Notes: a model not told the origin generated them from the letters alone. 64,000 nucleotides of DNA from Sutcliffiella deserti (GCF_020037475.1 NZ_JAIQDB010000007.1:1-64000), one strand, 5' to 3'; shown: positions 38,075 to 47,694, counted from the first letter of the stretch. Made by a program: numbers and translations.

Positions 38075-39067
38075 TTAATTTGTACTCTTCCTAATGATTA
38101 ACTCAGATCCTAAATACAATGTTTTTACTAGCTTCCGCTTCTCCAATACTTGCTCTAACAGCAATTCAAGAGCGTTTTTACACATTTCTTTCATATCAAT
38201 ATGGAACGTGGTTAATGGTGGTGATACATATTTGGTTACACTAATATTGTTGATACTGACAACACTTACACGATTCGGTATGGAAATACCATTTTCATTT
38301 AAAGCCTGAAGACAGCCAACAGCTATTGGGTCAGCAGCAGTATAAAAGGCGGTCGGCAGTTGGTCTCCAAGGGTTTCGATTGCTTTAGACATAAGATAAT
38401 AGCCATTGTCCACGGAAAATCCTCTGTGACAGAAAATATATTCTTCCTTCAATAATCCCTTTTCCTTCATATAGCTGCGGAATACCTTTTCTCGCTGATC
38501 CATTTCATCTTCATCATTATTCGGGTTATGAAAGGTCCCTCCGACAAAACCAATATCGGTATGCCCTTTTTCTATAAAAAAATCAACAGTTCTCCTTGTA
38601 ATCAGCGCTAAATCCGGTCGAACGGAATCAAAGTGGTAAGGGTCAGGTGATGTATCTATAAATACTCCGTTTGTCGTTCGCCCTCTTAGGTATTCTAATT
38701 CTTTGTTGGAAAACGTCCCTACTGCAATGAACCCTTCTATATTGTCTGGAATGGCTTGTATCCCGTCATTTATCTTATATGTGGTAAGCTCCACATTTAA
38801 CTTTCTTGCTATCTTTTCAATTTCTAATCTCATCGATTTAAAATATACATCTTCTAGTTCCTCTTTATCAGTTAACCAGTATAAAAACGCAATGTTTTTC
38901 ACTAGAAGCCTTACCGTTTTCTTCCGGTAATTTAGTTTCTCTGCAACTTCATAAATTTTTTCACGCGTATCATCTGGGACAGATAGGCTTTTGTCGTTAT
39001 TTAACACACGGGACACTGTGGATATGGAGTACCCCGCTCCTTCTGCAATATCTTTTATTGTGGCCAT
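38075..39067 (-). CDS. ganR: LacI-family repressor GanR
   Basis: A 330-aa repressor: N-terminal LacI HTH (ATIKDIAEGAGYSISTVSRV, span 2-21, hinge helix to about 58) and a sugar-sensing domain (DIGFVGGTFHNP, PTAFYTAADPIAVG). It is placed upstream of ganSPQAB as in B. subtilis, and matching operators precede both ganS and itself. The inducer is expected to be galactobiose or a related oligosaccharide. AGGAGG stands before the ATG. Confidence 0.92.
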   Translation of the reverse strand: MATIKDIAEGAGYSISTVSRVLNNDKSLSVPDDTREKIYEVAEKLNYRKKTVRLLVKNIAFLYWLTDKEELEDVYFKSMRLEIEKIARKLNVELTTYKINDGIQAIPDNIEGFIAVGTFSNKELEYLRGRTTNGVFIDTSPDPYHFDSVRPDLALITRRTVDFFIEKGHTDIGFVGGTFHNPNNDEDEMDQREKVFRSYMKEKGLLKEEYIFCHRGFSVDNGYYLMSKAIETLGDQLPTAFYTAADPIAVGCLQALNENGISIPNRVSVVSINNISVTKYVSPPLTTFHIDMKEMCKNALELLLEQVLEKRKLVKTLYLGSELIIRKSTN

Positions 39068-39121
39068 TGTTCCAACCTCCTATTTTAAAATCCGCTGACT
39101 AACTACAGGGTTTTATCTCTT

Positions 39122-39143
39122 TTAAGTAAAATGTTTTACTTAA
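39122..39143. promoter_or_regulatory. GanR operator upstream of ganR
   Basis: A perfect palindrome with 10-bp arms; its core is AAGTAAAATGTTTTACTT. It lies 55 bp before the ganR start and would give autoregulation. Confidence 0.85.
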
Positions 39144-39243
39144 TTTTACCTCGTTTTCCTAAAAAGTCAAACAACTGTTTTATTATCATGAATGTCGCTC
39201 ACATGTCTTTAAAATTCGGCTACACCTCCAAAGTGTATAATTT

Positions 39244-39268
39244 GTTTAATTACTTCCCTCTAGGGTAA
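39244..39268 (+). promoter_or_regulatory. SigB-type promoter of the mscS gene
   Basis: GTTTAA (39244-39249), 13 bp, GGGTAA (39263-39268): one base from the SigB consensus GTTTAA-N13-GGGTAT. A TATAAT at 39236-39241 may be a second, SigA start. Confidence 0.7.
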
Positions 39269-39302
39269 GGAATTTTATAGTGTTTAATAGAGGAGATCTT
39301 AA

Positions 39303-40220
39303 ATGAATGAACTATATGAAAATTTAATGTCGAACGCGACTATCTATAAATTCGTTGTTGCCTTAGTGGGAGTCATAATAATTACGTTCTTTATCACTGG
39401 ATTGAAAAAAAGTGTGCAACGTTATGTGAAAGATGACAATAATTGGTATAAAACACGAAAAACGATGAATATTTTTGGCTACATTCTTGGGGGCATTTTT
39501 TTAGCTATTGTATATAGTGATATGCTTGGAGGCATTACTGTCGTTCTCGGTGTTGCGAGTGCCGGAATCGCTTTTTCATTACGAGAAGTAATCGCAAGTA
39601 TAGCTGGATGGCTGACCATTCTAGTAGGAGGCATGTTTAAGACTGGCGACAGAGTTCAGCTCGGAGGAGTAACCGGGGATGTTATTGATATCGGTGTCCT
39701 TAGAACCACTGTGATGGAGGCTGGTCAATGGGTAAATGGCGACTTATATAATGGTAGAATCGTCAAAATTGCAAACAGCTTTGTCTATACACAGCCGGTT
39801 TATAACTATTCAACAGATTTCCCTTTTTTGTGGGATGAGCTTACTATTCCTGTGAAGTTTGGTAGTGACTATTCGTATGCAAGGGAGCTAATCAATCAGG
39901 TTGCCCAAGAAAAGACAGGAAAATATAGCAAACTAGCAGAGGGATATTGGGAGTCTATGACTCGTAAATTCGTGATAGAAGACGCCACTACCGAGCCATT
40001 GGTCACTTTGGCTGTTAATGATAATTGGGTAGAGTTCACGCTAAGATATGTGGTGGAATATAAAAAACGCAGAGTAATGAAAGATGAATTATTCACCGGA
40101 ATCCTTACAGAAATCGAACAAAATCCAGAAAAAGTCCAGCTAGCTTCTGCAACCTTTGAAGTTGTGAGCACCCCGCCAATGGATGTTCATGTAGATAGCC
40201 AGTTGAAGGATCCTTTATAG
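39303..40220 (+). CDS. MscS-family mechanosensitive channel
   Basis: A 305-aa small-conductance mechanosensitive channel that releases solutes on hypo-osmotic shock. Three N-terminal helices (about 14-34, 54-74, 78-96), then the pore-lining Gly/Ala-rich helix GVASAGIAFSLREVIASIAGW and the beta domain GDRVQLGGVTGDVIDIG, followed by the cytoplasmic alpha/beta vestibule. A SigB-like promoter upstream suggests stress induction. Single-gene unit closed by a terminator. Confidence 0.92.
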   Translation: MNELYENLMSNATIYKFVVALVGVIIITFFITGLKKSVQRYVKDDNNWYKTRKTMNIFGYILGGIFLAIVYSDMLGGITVVLGVASAGIAFSLREVIASIAGWLTILVGGMFKTGDRVQLGGVTGDVIDIGVLRTTVMEAGQWVNGDLYNGRIVKIANSFVYTQPVYNYSTDFPFLWDELTIPVKFGSDYSYARELINQVAQEKTGKYSKLAEGYWESMTRKFVIEDATTEPLVTLAVNDNWVEFTLRYVVEYKKRRVMKDELFTGILTEIEQNPEKVQLASATFEVVSTPPMDVHVDSQLKDPL

Positions 40221-40246
40221 ATGCAGCCGTATACCCAGGAATCAGT

Positions 40247-40279
40247 AAAGAGCCTTTCGTTTGAAAGGCTCTTTTTATT
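40247..40279 (+). terminator. Terminator of the mscS gene
   Basis: AAAGAGCCTTTC and GAAAGGCTCTTT are perfectly complementary around GTTT and are followed by TTATT; it could work in both directions. Confidence 0.88.
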
Positions 40280-40384
40280 CTTTGCTCTGTTAATAACCAA
40301 CATTTACTTCCATGGAAAGAAACAAGGAGTTCGATTCGTTCCCTAGCTTATTTTCGGTGTACTGATATTTTTATGAGAATAGAA

Positions 40385-40855
40385 TTATTCCTCTTCTTCC
40401 TCTTCCTCTTTTTCTTCGAGGTCTTCTATTAACCTCTTCATCTCCTTAATTTCGGTTCTTTGTGCCTCTATTATTTCATCAGCAAGCTCTCGAACACGTG
40501 GATCAGAAATGTTGGCCCGCTCACTTGTTAAGATTGCAATCGAATGATGGGGAATCATGGCTTTCATGTAAGAGCTATCATCTACCGTCGTTTGACTACG
40601 AACCAGAAATAGCGCTAGGCAAAAGACAACGATACTTCCTGCCAATATCCCTATATTCCACTTGCGGTTCTTCAGCATGTGCAACATGAAACCTAACATA
40701 ATGACCGTCATGGTGGCTCCCATCATGATTGCCATATAGAGCCGCGTTTCACTGAATGTGACATGGTCTACCCCATATGTATTTAAATACATGAAGATAT
40801 ACATAACAACGGTAGACGTTGCAATCATTCCCGCAAATTTTGCGTACATTTTCAT
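40385..40855 (-). CDS. DUF305 membrane protein
   Basis: A 156-aa protein with three to four helices (8-26, 38-60, 66-86) and an outward C-terminal DUF305 segment MKAMIPHHSIAILTSERA...RVRELADEIIEAQRTEIKEM, a helical His-rich region seen in proteins near copper-resistance genes. It ends in a nearly pure Glu tail of ten residues. Metal binding is inferred from the HH pair and acidic tail. AAGGAGGT precedes the ATG. Confidence 0.82.
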   Translation of the reverse strand: MKMYAKFAGMIATSTVVMYIFMYLNTYGVDHVTFSETRLYMAIMMGATMTVIMLGFMLHMLKNRKWNIGILAGSIVVFCLALFLVRSQTTVDDSSYMKAMIPHHSIAILTSERANISDPRVRELADEIIEAQRTEIKEMKRLIEDLEEKEEEEEEE

Positions 40856-41081
40856 AATAACTGTACCTCCTTATTTTTTGTTCCTATGATACTTCCATAC
40901 CCGTTTGCTTTTTCATTAATCATGCTAGGTAAAGGTGCCTGTTCTAAATAACTTATAGTTAGGATTCATTTAGGCACCACTGTTGCTCTCTACAGCGAGG
41001 AATACCTAGAATTGAATGGGAGCTCTTTAAAATTTTCGTATATAGCTTGAAGATATTTTTATATTAAGGGTGCCGCTTTAG

Positions 41082-41216
41082 ACTGCTGTTCCTCTCCACG
41101 AAAGGCTTCGCGTCCGCGGGGTGCTTGGTAAGCCTCCTCGGCTAACGCCTGCGGGGTCTTCCCTAAGAACTACCTCTTAGCAGGAGTCTCCGCCTTTCGT
41201 TCCGATTCACAGCTAG
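41082..41216. repeat. GC-rich cruciform repeat, copy R2
   Basis: Same orientation as R1 (18021). Outer arms CACGAAAGGC and GCCTTTCGTT pair; the interior has CCGCGGGGTGCTTGGTAAGC and CTCCTCGGCTAACGCCTGCG. Nearly identical to R3, which starts 213 bp further on. Confidence 0.85.
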
Positions 41217-41295
41217 GAACCCGAAGTTCAATGAGTGTTCTTTAATCATTTTAATTAAAATACTCTATCTGGTGGATGGAATGTTCGGCTATAGA

Positions 41296-41428
41296 CCGCT
41301 GTTCCTCTCCACGAAAGCCTTCGCGTCCGCGGGGTGCTTGGTAAGCCTCCTCGGCTAACGCCTGCGGGGTCTTCCCAAAGCACTATCTCCCGCAGGAGTC
41401 TCCGCCTTTCGTTCCGATCCACAGCTAG
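41296..41428. repeat. GC-rich cruciform repeat, copy R3
   Basis: Near-identical to R2 with arms CACGAAAGCC and GCCTTTCGTT. It stands next to, and in opposite orientation from, the 227-bp array units. Confidence 0.85.
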
Positions 41429-41489
41429 AATTCTTAGTATCATATGTTGCTTATTTGAAACAGAAATCTATAGGTAGATAAAGAAGGTC

Positions 41490-42785
41490 GTCATATATAA
41501 GGTACTCCCCCCTGTGTATTGGAGTGGCAGGTGATCGACTCCTGCGGGCGATAGCGGTAGACGGGAGACCCCGCAGGCAACACCGAGGAGGCTCCCGCAC
41601 CGCCCCGCGGAAAGCGATCACCTGAAACGAAAAGCAACAGGGAGTTTAAAAGGTACTCTAATATTTTCAGGCTAGCCCTCCAAGTGAAAACTTTAATAAG
41701 CAACGTAAAGAAGGCTATCACATATAAAGTCCTCCCCGCTGTGTATTGGAGTGGCAAGTGATCGACTCCTGCGGCCGATAGCGGTAGACGGGAGACCCCG
41801 CAGGCATAGCCGAGGAGGCTCCCGCACCGCCCCGCGGAAAGCGATCACCTGAAACGAAAAGCAACAGGGAGTTTAAAAGGTACTCTAATATTTTCAGGCT
41901 AGCCCTCCAAGTGAAAACTTTAATAAGCAACGTAAAGAAGGCTATCACATATAAAGTCCTCCCCCCTGTGTATTGGAGTGGCAAGTGATCGACTCCTGCG
42001 GGCGATAGCGGTAGACGGGAGACCCCGCAGGCATAGCCGAGGAGGCTCCCGCACCGCCCCGCGGAAAGCAATGACCTGAAACGGAAAGGAACAGGAAGTT
42101 TAAAAGGTACTCTAATATTTTCAGGCTAGCCCTCCAAGTGAAAACTTTAATAAGCAACGTAAAGAAGGCGATCACATATAAAGTCCTCCCCCCTGTGTAT
42201 TGGAGTGGCTTGTGATCGACTCCGGCGGGCGATAGCGGTAGAGGGGAGACCCCGCTGGCATAGCCGAGGAGGCTCCCGCACCGCCCCGCGGAAAGCAATG
42301 ACCTGAAACGGAAAGGAACAGGAAGTTTAAAAGGTACTCTAATATTTTCAGGCTAGCCCTCCAAGTGAAAACCTTAATAAGTAACGTAAAGAAGGCCATC
42401 ACATATAAAGTCCTCTCCCCTGTGTATTGGAGTGGCAGGTGATCGACTCCTGCGTCCGGCCGCGGTAGCCGGAAGGCCCCGCAGGCAAAGCCGAGGAGGC
42501 TCCCGCACCGCCCCGCGGAAAGCTATCACCTGAAACGGAAAGCAACAGGGAGTTTAAAAGGTACTCTAATATTTTCAGGCTAGCCCTCCAAGTGAAAACC
42601 TTAATAAGGAACGTAAAGAAGGCCATCACATATAAAGTCCTCTCCCCTGTGTATTGGAGTGGCAGGTGATCGACTCCTGCGTCCGGCCGCGGTAGACGGA
42701 AGGCCCCGCAGGCAAAGCCGAGGAGGCTCCCGCACCGCCCCGAGGAAAGCAATCACCTGAAACGAAAAGGAACAGGAAGTTAAAC
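41490..42785. repeat. 227-bp tandem array, six copies of a GC-rich cruciform plus AT-rich linker
   Basis: GTGTATTGGAGTGGC recurs at 41514, 41741, 41968, 42195, 42422 and 42649, always 227 bp apart. Each unit has the GC-rich hairpin (arms AGGTGATCG and CGATCACCT, with matching variants in some copies) and a linker containing TTAAAAGGTACTCTAATATT and CAGGCTAGCCCTCCAAGTG. Interior substitutions in copies 5 and 6 (GTCCGGCCGCGGTAG in place of GGGCGATAGCGGTAG) show separate sub-lineages. The array ends 60 bp before the S-box promoter. Confidence 0.95.
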
Positions 42786-42843
42786 CACCAACCTAACTAT
42801 TTTTCAAAATCCCCCTTTTACAATACCACCATAAAAATTGTTC

Positions 42844-42872
42844 TTGACAAAAATTCTTTAACCAATTAAAGT
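42844..42872 (+). promoter_or_regulatory. Promoter of the S-box transporter operon
   Basis: TTGACA at 42844-42849, 17 bp, TAAAGT at 42867-42872. The expected start lies about 30 bp before the riboswitch. Confidence 0.65.
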
Positions 42873-42910
42873 GATAATTATAAATTTTGTAAAATTAACT
42901 TAATATGCAA

Positions 42911-43020
42911 TCTCTTATCGAGAGAGGCGGAGGGACTGGCCCTATGATGCCCGGCAACCGTTCCATTTGGAATTGGTGCTAAATCCTGCAGAACATGTAC
43001 GTGTTTTGACAGATAAGAGA
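42911..43020 (+). promoter_or_regulatory. SAM-I (S-box) riboswitch
   Basis: P1 is closed by CTCTTATC (42912-42919) and GATAAGAG (43012-43019). Conserved S-box text follows in order: AGAGAGGCGGAGGGACTGGC, CCTATGATGCCCGGCAACC, and GGTGCTAAATCCTGCAGA. With SAM bound, P1 holds the strand that would otherwise pair with the terminator, so the operon is on only when SAM is low. Confidence 0.95.
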
Positions 43021-43044
43021 GGAACTATCCGATATATTGCGGTG

Positions 43045-43071
43045 AAACCTCTCTTTTAGGGAGGTTTTTTT
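43045..43071 (+). terminator. Riboswitch-controlled terminator
   Basis: AAACCTC and GGGAGGTTT pair and are followed by a T-run. The left side (CCTCTCT) can instead pair with the GAGAGGAA at the 3' side of P1, giving the antiterminator. Confidence 0.88.
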
Positions 43072-43134
43072 ACGTTTATTTATCGTAAAACTCTCTCCCT
43101 GTCACAAAAAAAATGATTAAAGGGGAGTTTTTTT

Positions 43135-44244
43135 ATGAAGAAATTATTTAACAAGACAGCGATTGTTTCAGCACTTTCCATTTCACTGCTATTAACTGGT
43201 TGTTCAGCTGGCGATTCTGCTGCTGGTGCAAAGGAAAAGGTATCGTTTGAAAATGTTCCAGAGCGTTTTGCAGCTGGCGAAGGAGCGAAGATTAAGGTAA
43301 TTCGCAAAATCGGTGGCGATGATCATACGGCACAATTTCTGGCTGGCGCCAAGAATGAAGGGGAAGCACTAGGCTTTGAAGTGGATGTTTTTACAGCGAA
43401 CGGAGACAGCGCCAAGTTCCACGATGCAATTGAGCAGGCTGTCACACAAGATTATGATGGAATCATTATTTCCCATGGCGATGATGCTGCTACCGTTGAT
43501 GGCGTGAAAAAGCTGACCGAAGCCGGCAAGAGTGTTGTAACGTTTGATTCTAATCCCGATATTGCTTCCATCGACGGGGTAACACTAACCTCACAAGATG
43601 ATGAAGCATTGGCCAAATTGGCGCTCGATCAATTGGTGAAGGATTTTAACGGAGAAGCAAAAGTTGTGTACCTTTGGGTAGATGGCTTCCCTCCGATGGT
43701 GAGACGTAACGCAATATACAAGGAGACACTTGCAAGCAACTCTGGGTTAGAAGAAGTGGAGCGTTTCGGTGTAGCTGCGGCTGATACGTCTGTTCAAACT
43801 CAAAATGCTGTAGCAGCGATGCTGAACAAACATCCTAAAGGAGAAATTGATGCGATTTTTGCTACATGGGATGCTTTTGCAATTGGAGCAACTCGTGCCA
43901 TTAAAGAGGCAGGACGAAACGAAATCAAAATTTATGGAATCGATGTTTCCAACGCAGACCTCCAGGAAATTCAGGAAAAAGAAAACCCATGGAAATACAC
44001 GGCTGCGGTAGATCCTAAATTAATTGGGGAAGTTAACCTTCGCTTGCTTGCCAAAAAGCTTGCCGGGGAAGAGACTCCTGCAACCTATGACTTAGAGGCT
44101 TCCCTTATTTCTCAAGAGGAACTTCAAGGGTCAGATGAAGCGGTAAACATGGTGAATCTTGCAGAAGTGGTGGAGGGCTGGGGAACTTCCACTGCTTTTG
44201 AAGAGAACTGGATGAAGGTACTGAAGGAGCATTATAAAAAGTAA
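43135..44244 (+). CDS. CUT2-type ABC binding lipoprotein under S-box control
   Basis: A 369-aa extracellular binding protein. Lipobox LLTGC with lipidated Cys near 23, then an RbsB/LacI-like fold (periplasmic-binding type 1): GGDDHTAQFLAGAKNEGEAL, QDYDGIIISHGDD, and WDAFAIGATRAIKEAGR. Together with the next two genes it forms a ribose-type ABC importer. The S-box implies a ligand linked to methionine or SAM turnover; 5-methylthioribose is the most natural guess for a sugar-type carrier, but no mtn genes are adjacent. AAGGGGAG lies 7 nt before the ATG. Confidence 0.9.
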   Translation: MKKLFNKTAIVSALSISLLLTGCSAGDSAAGAKEKVSFENVPERFAAGEGAKIKVIRKIGGDDHTAQFLAGAKNEGEALGFEVDVFTANGDSAKFHDAIEQAVTQDYDGIIISHGDDAATVDGVKKLTEAGKSVVTFDSNPDIASIDGVTLTSQDDEALAKLALDQLVKDFNGEAKVVYLWVDGFPPMVRRNAIYKETLASNSGLEEVERFGVAAADTSVQTQNAVAAMLNKHPKGEIDAIFATWDAFAIGATRAIKEAGRNEIKIYGIDVSNADLQEIQEKENPWKYTAAVDPKLIGEVNLRLLAKKLAGEETPATYDLEASLISQEELQGSDEAVNMVNLAEVVEGWGTSTAFEENWMKVLKEHYKK

Positions 44245-44256
44245 CACAATACTCAG

Positions 44257-44298
44257 GACACTCTCTTATCGTTGTGAAGAGAGTGTTTACTTTTTTGA
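44257..44298 (+). terminator. Hairpin between binding protein and ATPase genes
   Basis: ACACTCTCTT and AAGAGAGTGT are perfectly complementary around 9 nt and are followed by TTACTTTTTT. It probably lowers ATPase and permease expression relative to the binding protein. Confidence 0.8.
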
Positions 44299-44313
44299 AG
44301 GGAGGACAAGTGG

Positions 44314-45816
44314 ATGACTGCTCAGGTACTTGCAATGAAAGATATCTCCATTATATTTCCAGGTATAAAAGCACTTGATGGTGTGAATTTTACAGCTGAA
44401 ACAGGAAAAGTGCATGCCTTAATTGGTGCAAATGGAGCCGGAAAGTCAACACTTATGAAGGTGTTATCCGGTGCGTATAGTCATTATAGTGGGAAGATCG
44501 AACTTGACGGAAGAATTTTAACTATCCGTACGCCAAAAGATGCCCAAAGCTTCGGAATACAAACGGTCTATCAAGAGGTTGATACGGCATTGATATCCTA
44601 TTTAACTGTTGGTGAAAACATCATGCTCGGAAACACAATTAAGGCAAACAATCACTTTATCCATTGGAGAGCACTTCATAAGGAAGCTTCCCTGGTTTTA
44701 GCAAAGCTTAATATCAAGCTCTCTTCCAAAAAGCTGATAAGTGAGCTGACCCTTGCAGAAAAGCAGATGGTGCTGATTGCAAAGTCCATTGCGGCGACAG
44801 ACTGCACCTTCTTAGTTCTTGATGAACCCACCGCACCCTTAAGCCAGAAGGAGACAAAAGAGCTCTTCCGAATTGTAGAGGATCTGAAAAAGCAAAATGT
44901 CGGCATTATCTTCATTTCTCACCGACTACCGGAAATTTTTGAGCTTTGTGATGAGATAACTGTGTTAAGAAACGGGCAGTTTGTCTCACATAAAGTAACC
45001 TCCTCCACCTCGCAAAATAAAGTGGTGGAACAGATGCTTGGCAAGAAGCTAGAAGAGCAGTTCCCAGAAAACGTACAAAGCATCGGACAAAATATATTAA
45101 AAGTGAACAATCTTTGTGACTCTACTAAACTTAAAAAATTATCCCTACAGGCTGCAGCAGGAGAAATCGTAGGAATTGCAGGTCTGGTGGGAGCAGGTAA
45201 AACGGAGCTCTGCAAAGCACTTTTCGGACTCTCGCATATTACAGATGGTGAGGTTTTCTTAAATGGGAAAAAGGTAACCCCAAACAGTCCTTATGCTGCA
45301 GTTAAAAGTGGAATTGCGCTTATACCGGAAGAAAGAAGAAAAGAAGGCGTCTTTTTAAAAGAGAGTGTCAGCGTGAATTTAACCGCTTCTAGCTTGAACA
45401 AATTTACGAGCTTTTTTGGCTTTTTAGATAGCAACAAGGAAAAAAAACAAGCCGCTGAGCTTATAGATAGCCTTGGAATTAAAACGCCCTCCACCTCTAC
45501 ACATGTACAAAATCTATCAGGGGGAAATCAACAAAAAATTGCGATTGGCAAGTGGCTGATTACCGATGCAGATCTTTATCTATTTGATGAGCCGACAAAG
45601 GGTGTAGATGTTGGGGCAAAAAAGGATATATTCAACCTGATTTCCGGTTTAGCACAACAGGGTAAAACTATCCTTTACGCAACCTCTGAAACTTCAGAGA
45701 TTATCGGTATTACAAACCGCATCTATGTATTGTATGACGGACAAATTGTCCGTGAGCTTGCCACCTCACAAACAAATGAAGAAGAAATCCTATATTACTC
45801 AGCAGGAGGAAAGTAG
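44314..45816 (+). CDS. CUT2-type ABC transporter ATPase (RbsA/MglA-like, two nucleotide-binding domains)
   Basis: A 500-aa cytoplasmic ATPase with tandem domains. The first has Walker A GANGAGKST, a degenerate signature (LTLAEKQ), and Walker B LVLDEPTAPLS; the second has GLVGAGKTE, an intact LSGGNQQK signature and LFDEPTKGVDVGAKKD. This asymmetry is normal for sugar importers of the ribose type. AAGGGAGG precedes the ATG. The stop is 2 bp before the permease start, so translation is coupled. Confidence 0.95.
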   Translation: MTAQVLAMKDISIIFPGIKALDGVNFTAETGKVHALIGANGAGKSTLMKVLSGAYSHYSGKIELDGRILTIRTPKDAQSFGIQTVYQEVDTALISYLTVGENIMLGNTIKANNHFIHWRALHKEASLVLAKLNIKLSSKKLISELTLAEKQMVLIAKSIAATDCTFLVLDEPTAPLSQKETKELFRIVEDLKKQNVGIIFISHRLPEIFELCDEITVLRNGQFVSHKVTSSTSQNKVVEQMLGKKLEEQFPENVQSIGQNILKVNNLCDSTKLKKLSLQAAAGEIVGIAGLVGAGKTELCKALFGLSHITDGEVFLNGKKVTPNSPYAAVKSGIALIPEERRKEGVFLKESVSVNLTASSLNKFTSFFGFLDSNKEKKQAAELIDSLGIKTPSTSTHVQNLSGGNQQKIAIGKWLITDADLYLFDEPTKGVDVGAKKDIFNLISGLAQQGKTILYATSETSEIIGITNRIYVLYDGQIVRELATSQTNEEEILYYSAGGK

Positions 45817-45818
45817 CA

Positions 45819-46798
45819 TGGAGCGTACAACCTCAGTTAACTCGAGCACTTTGTTCAACTTTTTATATAAATATGGAACGATCTTAACAATATTTGTACT
45901 GATTATCGTATTTTCATTATCCAACCCATCCTTTATCCAAGGAAACAATATTATTAGCATCCTGCGCTCTATATCGATCGTTACGATTATTGCGATCGGT
46001 ATCACCGTTTCCTTAGCAGTAAATGGGTTTGATCTGTCGGTAGGCTCTGTTGCCTCTCTCTCCAATGCCATCGTCATTTCCATGTTCGTCTGGTTCTCAC
46101 AGAATACCTTTATTGCAATAATGGCCGCAATCGCTGCCTCTTTGATTGTAGGGTTATTAAATTCCTTGCTTATTGTGAAAGTTAAAATCCCTGATATGCT
46201 TTTGACACTTGCCATGATGTTTATCATTCAAGGAGTAGCCCTGACCTACACAAAGGGGTCTGCTATTTCGCAAAACATGGTAATGCCTGATGGGAGCTTT
46301 GCTGAAGGTCTTATCAGCCCGCTTTTTGGTAAGATCGGACAGGTGCCTTGGATCATTCTGATTATGGTAAGTGTGGTCGCTTTTGTTCATATCTTTTTAA
46401 CGTACACCAAGCATGGCAGGTATATGTATGTGATTGGCGGTAACGCAGAGGCAGCAAAGCTTTCAGGAATTCCTGTTAATAGATACAAAGTGATCGCCTA
46501 TCTGATGTCAGCCGTTTTTGCCTCAATTGGTGGAATTGTGCTGGCTTCTCGAATCATGACAGCAGAAATCAATGCCGGCTCTCCCTACTTGATGGATTCC
46601 GTTGCGGCTGCCTTTATCGGGTTTTCCGTATTAGGAGCAGGCAAACCAAATGCCTTTGGAACTTTCATCGGAGCTGTCCTCATCGGAATTCTCCAAAACG
46701 GCCTTGTCATGATGTCGGTCCCCTACTACGCCATGGATATCGTCAAAGGAAGTGTACTCGCATTAGCACTTGGGATTACTTATTATAAGTTAAGATAG
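45819..46798 (+). CDS. CUT2-type ABC permease (RbsC-like)
   Basis: A 326-aa membrane protein with eight to ten helices. GITVSLAVNGFDLSVGSVASLSNAI (core VNGFDLSVGSVASLS) and the C-terminal AAAFIGFSVLGAGKPNAFGTFIGA (core GAGKPNAFGTFIGA) are family hallmarks. AGGAGG lies 9 nt before the ATG at 45819; an in-frame ATG 94 nt upstream overlaps the ATPase gene and is not needed. The tag stop is followed at once by a GGGACAAGG-family repeat. Confidence 0.93.
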
Positions 46799-46802
46799 TG
46801 GT

Positions 46803-46831
46803 GGGTTTTGGGGACAGGTCCCTTGTCCCAC
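46803..46831. repeat. GGGACAAGG-family palindrome
   Basis: GGGTTTTGGGGACAGGTCCC then TTGTCCCA: the same unit as at 47725 and, reversed, at 48406. The core GGGGACAGGTCCC is itself nearly palindromic. It lies 5 bp after the permease stop. Confidence 0.8.
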
Positions 46832-46967
46832 TCTTTCCCCCTGGAATGAAACCTGCGAAGGGTATAAATATTCTTTTTCCAATAATAATGTGCATAACTT
46901 GAAAAGCGGTGGCGTTTCCTTTAAATTAACTGTAGGCAAATTTTAAGTAAGACGAAGGAGTGTTAAC

Positions 46968-47684
46968 ATGATTTCACTTAAAGGTAAAACGGCGATCATC
47001 ACAGGAGCCGGAAGAGGAATAGGACGCGCTACTGCAATTGAGTTAGCAAAAGAAGGCGTTAATGTCGGGTTAATTGGGTTAACGATGGCTAATCTTGAGA
47101 AGGTTACCTCAGAACTGGAGCAATATGACGTACAAATTTCTGCGGCTACTGCAGATGTAGCAGATCTTGAAGCAGTGCAGCATGCGGTGGAACATATTAA
47201 AGCAGACCTAGGACCAATCGATATACTAGTAAACAATGCGGGAATTGCAAAGTTTGGCGGTTTTCTTGAGCTATCACCTGAAGAGTGGGAAAACATCATC
47301 CGGGTAAACTTAATGGGTGTCTACAATGTGACGCGAGCGGTTTTACCGGAAATGATCGAAAGAAAAGCTGGTGATATTGTTAACATCTCTTCTACTGCTG
47401 GCTTAAAAGGCGCACCAGTAACAAGTGCATACAGCGCCTCTAAATTTGCGGTGGAAGGTCTTACTGAATCACTAATGCTAGAAGTAAGAAAGCATAATAT
47501 ACGCGTTACCGCTCTTAATCCGAGTACCGTTGTTACAGATCTGGCGCGTGAAGCAAATCTCGTTAAGGGAGAAGCTGAAAATGTGATGCATCCAGAAGAC
47601 TTGGCAGAAATCCTTGTAGCTGGATTAAAGCTTCACCCAAGAGTTTTCGTCAAATCAGCCGGATTATTTTCAACTAATCCTTAA
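46968..47684 (+). CDS. SDR-family oxidoreductase (3-ketoacyl-ACP reductase-like)
   Basis: A 238-aa short-chain dehydrogenase. TGAGRGIG is the Rossmann glycine motif, NNAGIA the NNAG motif, and the catalytic set is Ser in ISSTAG, Tyr and Lys in YSASK. Similar to FabG-type reductases, but stand-alone copies act on many substrates. It has its own start region after the S-box operon and a clear terminator, so it is a separate unit. Confidence 0.9.
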   Translation: MISLKGKTAIITGAGRGIGRATAIELAKEGVNVGLIGLTMANLEKVTSELEQYDVQISAATADVADLEAVQHAVEHIKADLGPIDILVNNAGIAKFGGFLELSPEEWENIIRVNLMGVYNVTRAVLPEMIERKAGDIVNISSTAGLKGAPVTSAYSASKFAVEGLTESLMLEVRKHNIRVTALNPSTVVTDLAREANLVKGEAENVMHPEDLAEILVAGLKLHPRVFVKSAGLFSTNP

Positions 47685-47694
47685 GACAAACATG

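Larger units (their letters stand above)
40856..42843. other. 2-kb gene-free repeat region
   Basis: Holds an inverted pair GGTGCCT/AGGCACC at 40934-40978, two GC-rich cruciform repeats (41082-41216 and 41296-41428) and a six-copy 227-bp tandem array (about 41490-42785). Open frames in it (for example on the minus strand 41491-42752) translate the repeats and show no gene start signals. Confidence 0.8.

Noticed and set aside
40934-40978. GGTGCCT/AGGCACC pair as a terminator
   Set aside because: Arms are only 7 bp, the loop is over 30 nt and no T-run follows; it lies upstream of the nearest gene.
41491-42752. Series of 88-117 codon minus-strand frames with near-identical products
   Set aside because: They are translations of the 227-bp repeat; such frames are often misannotated as hypothetical proteins.
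45725-45818. Upstream start for the CUT2 permease overlapping the ATPase gene
   Set aside because: The ATG at 45819 has AGGAGG at the right distance and starts at the family's usual N-terminus.
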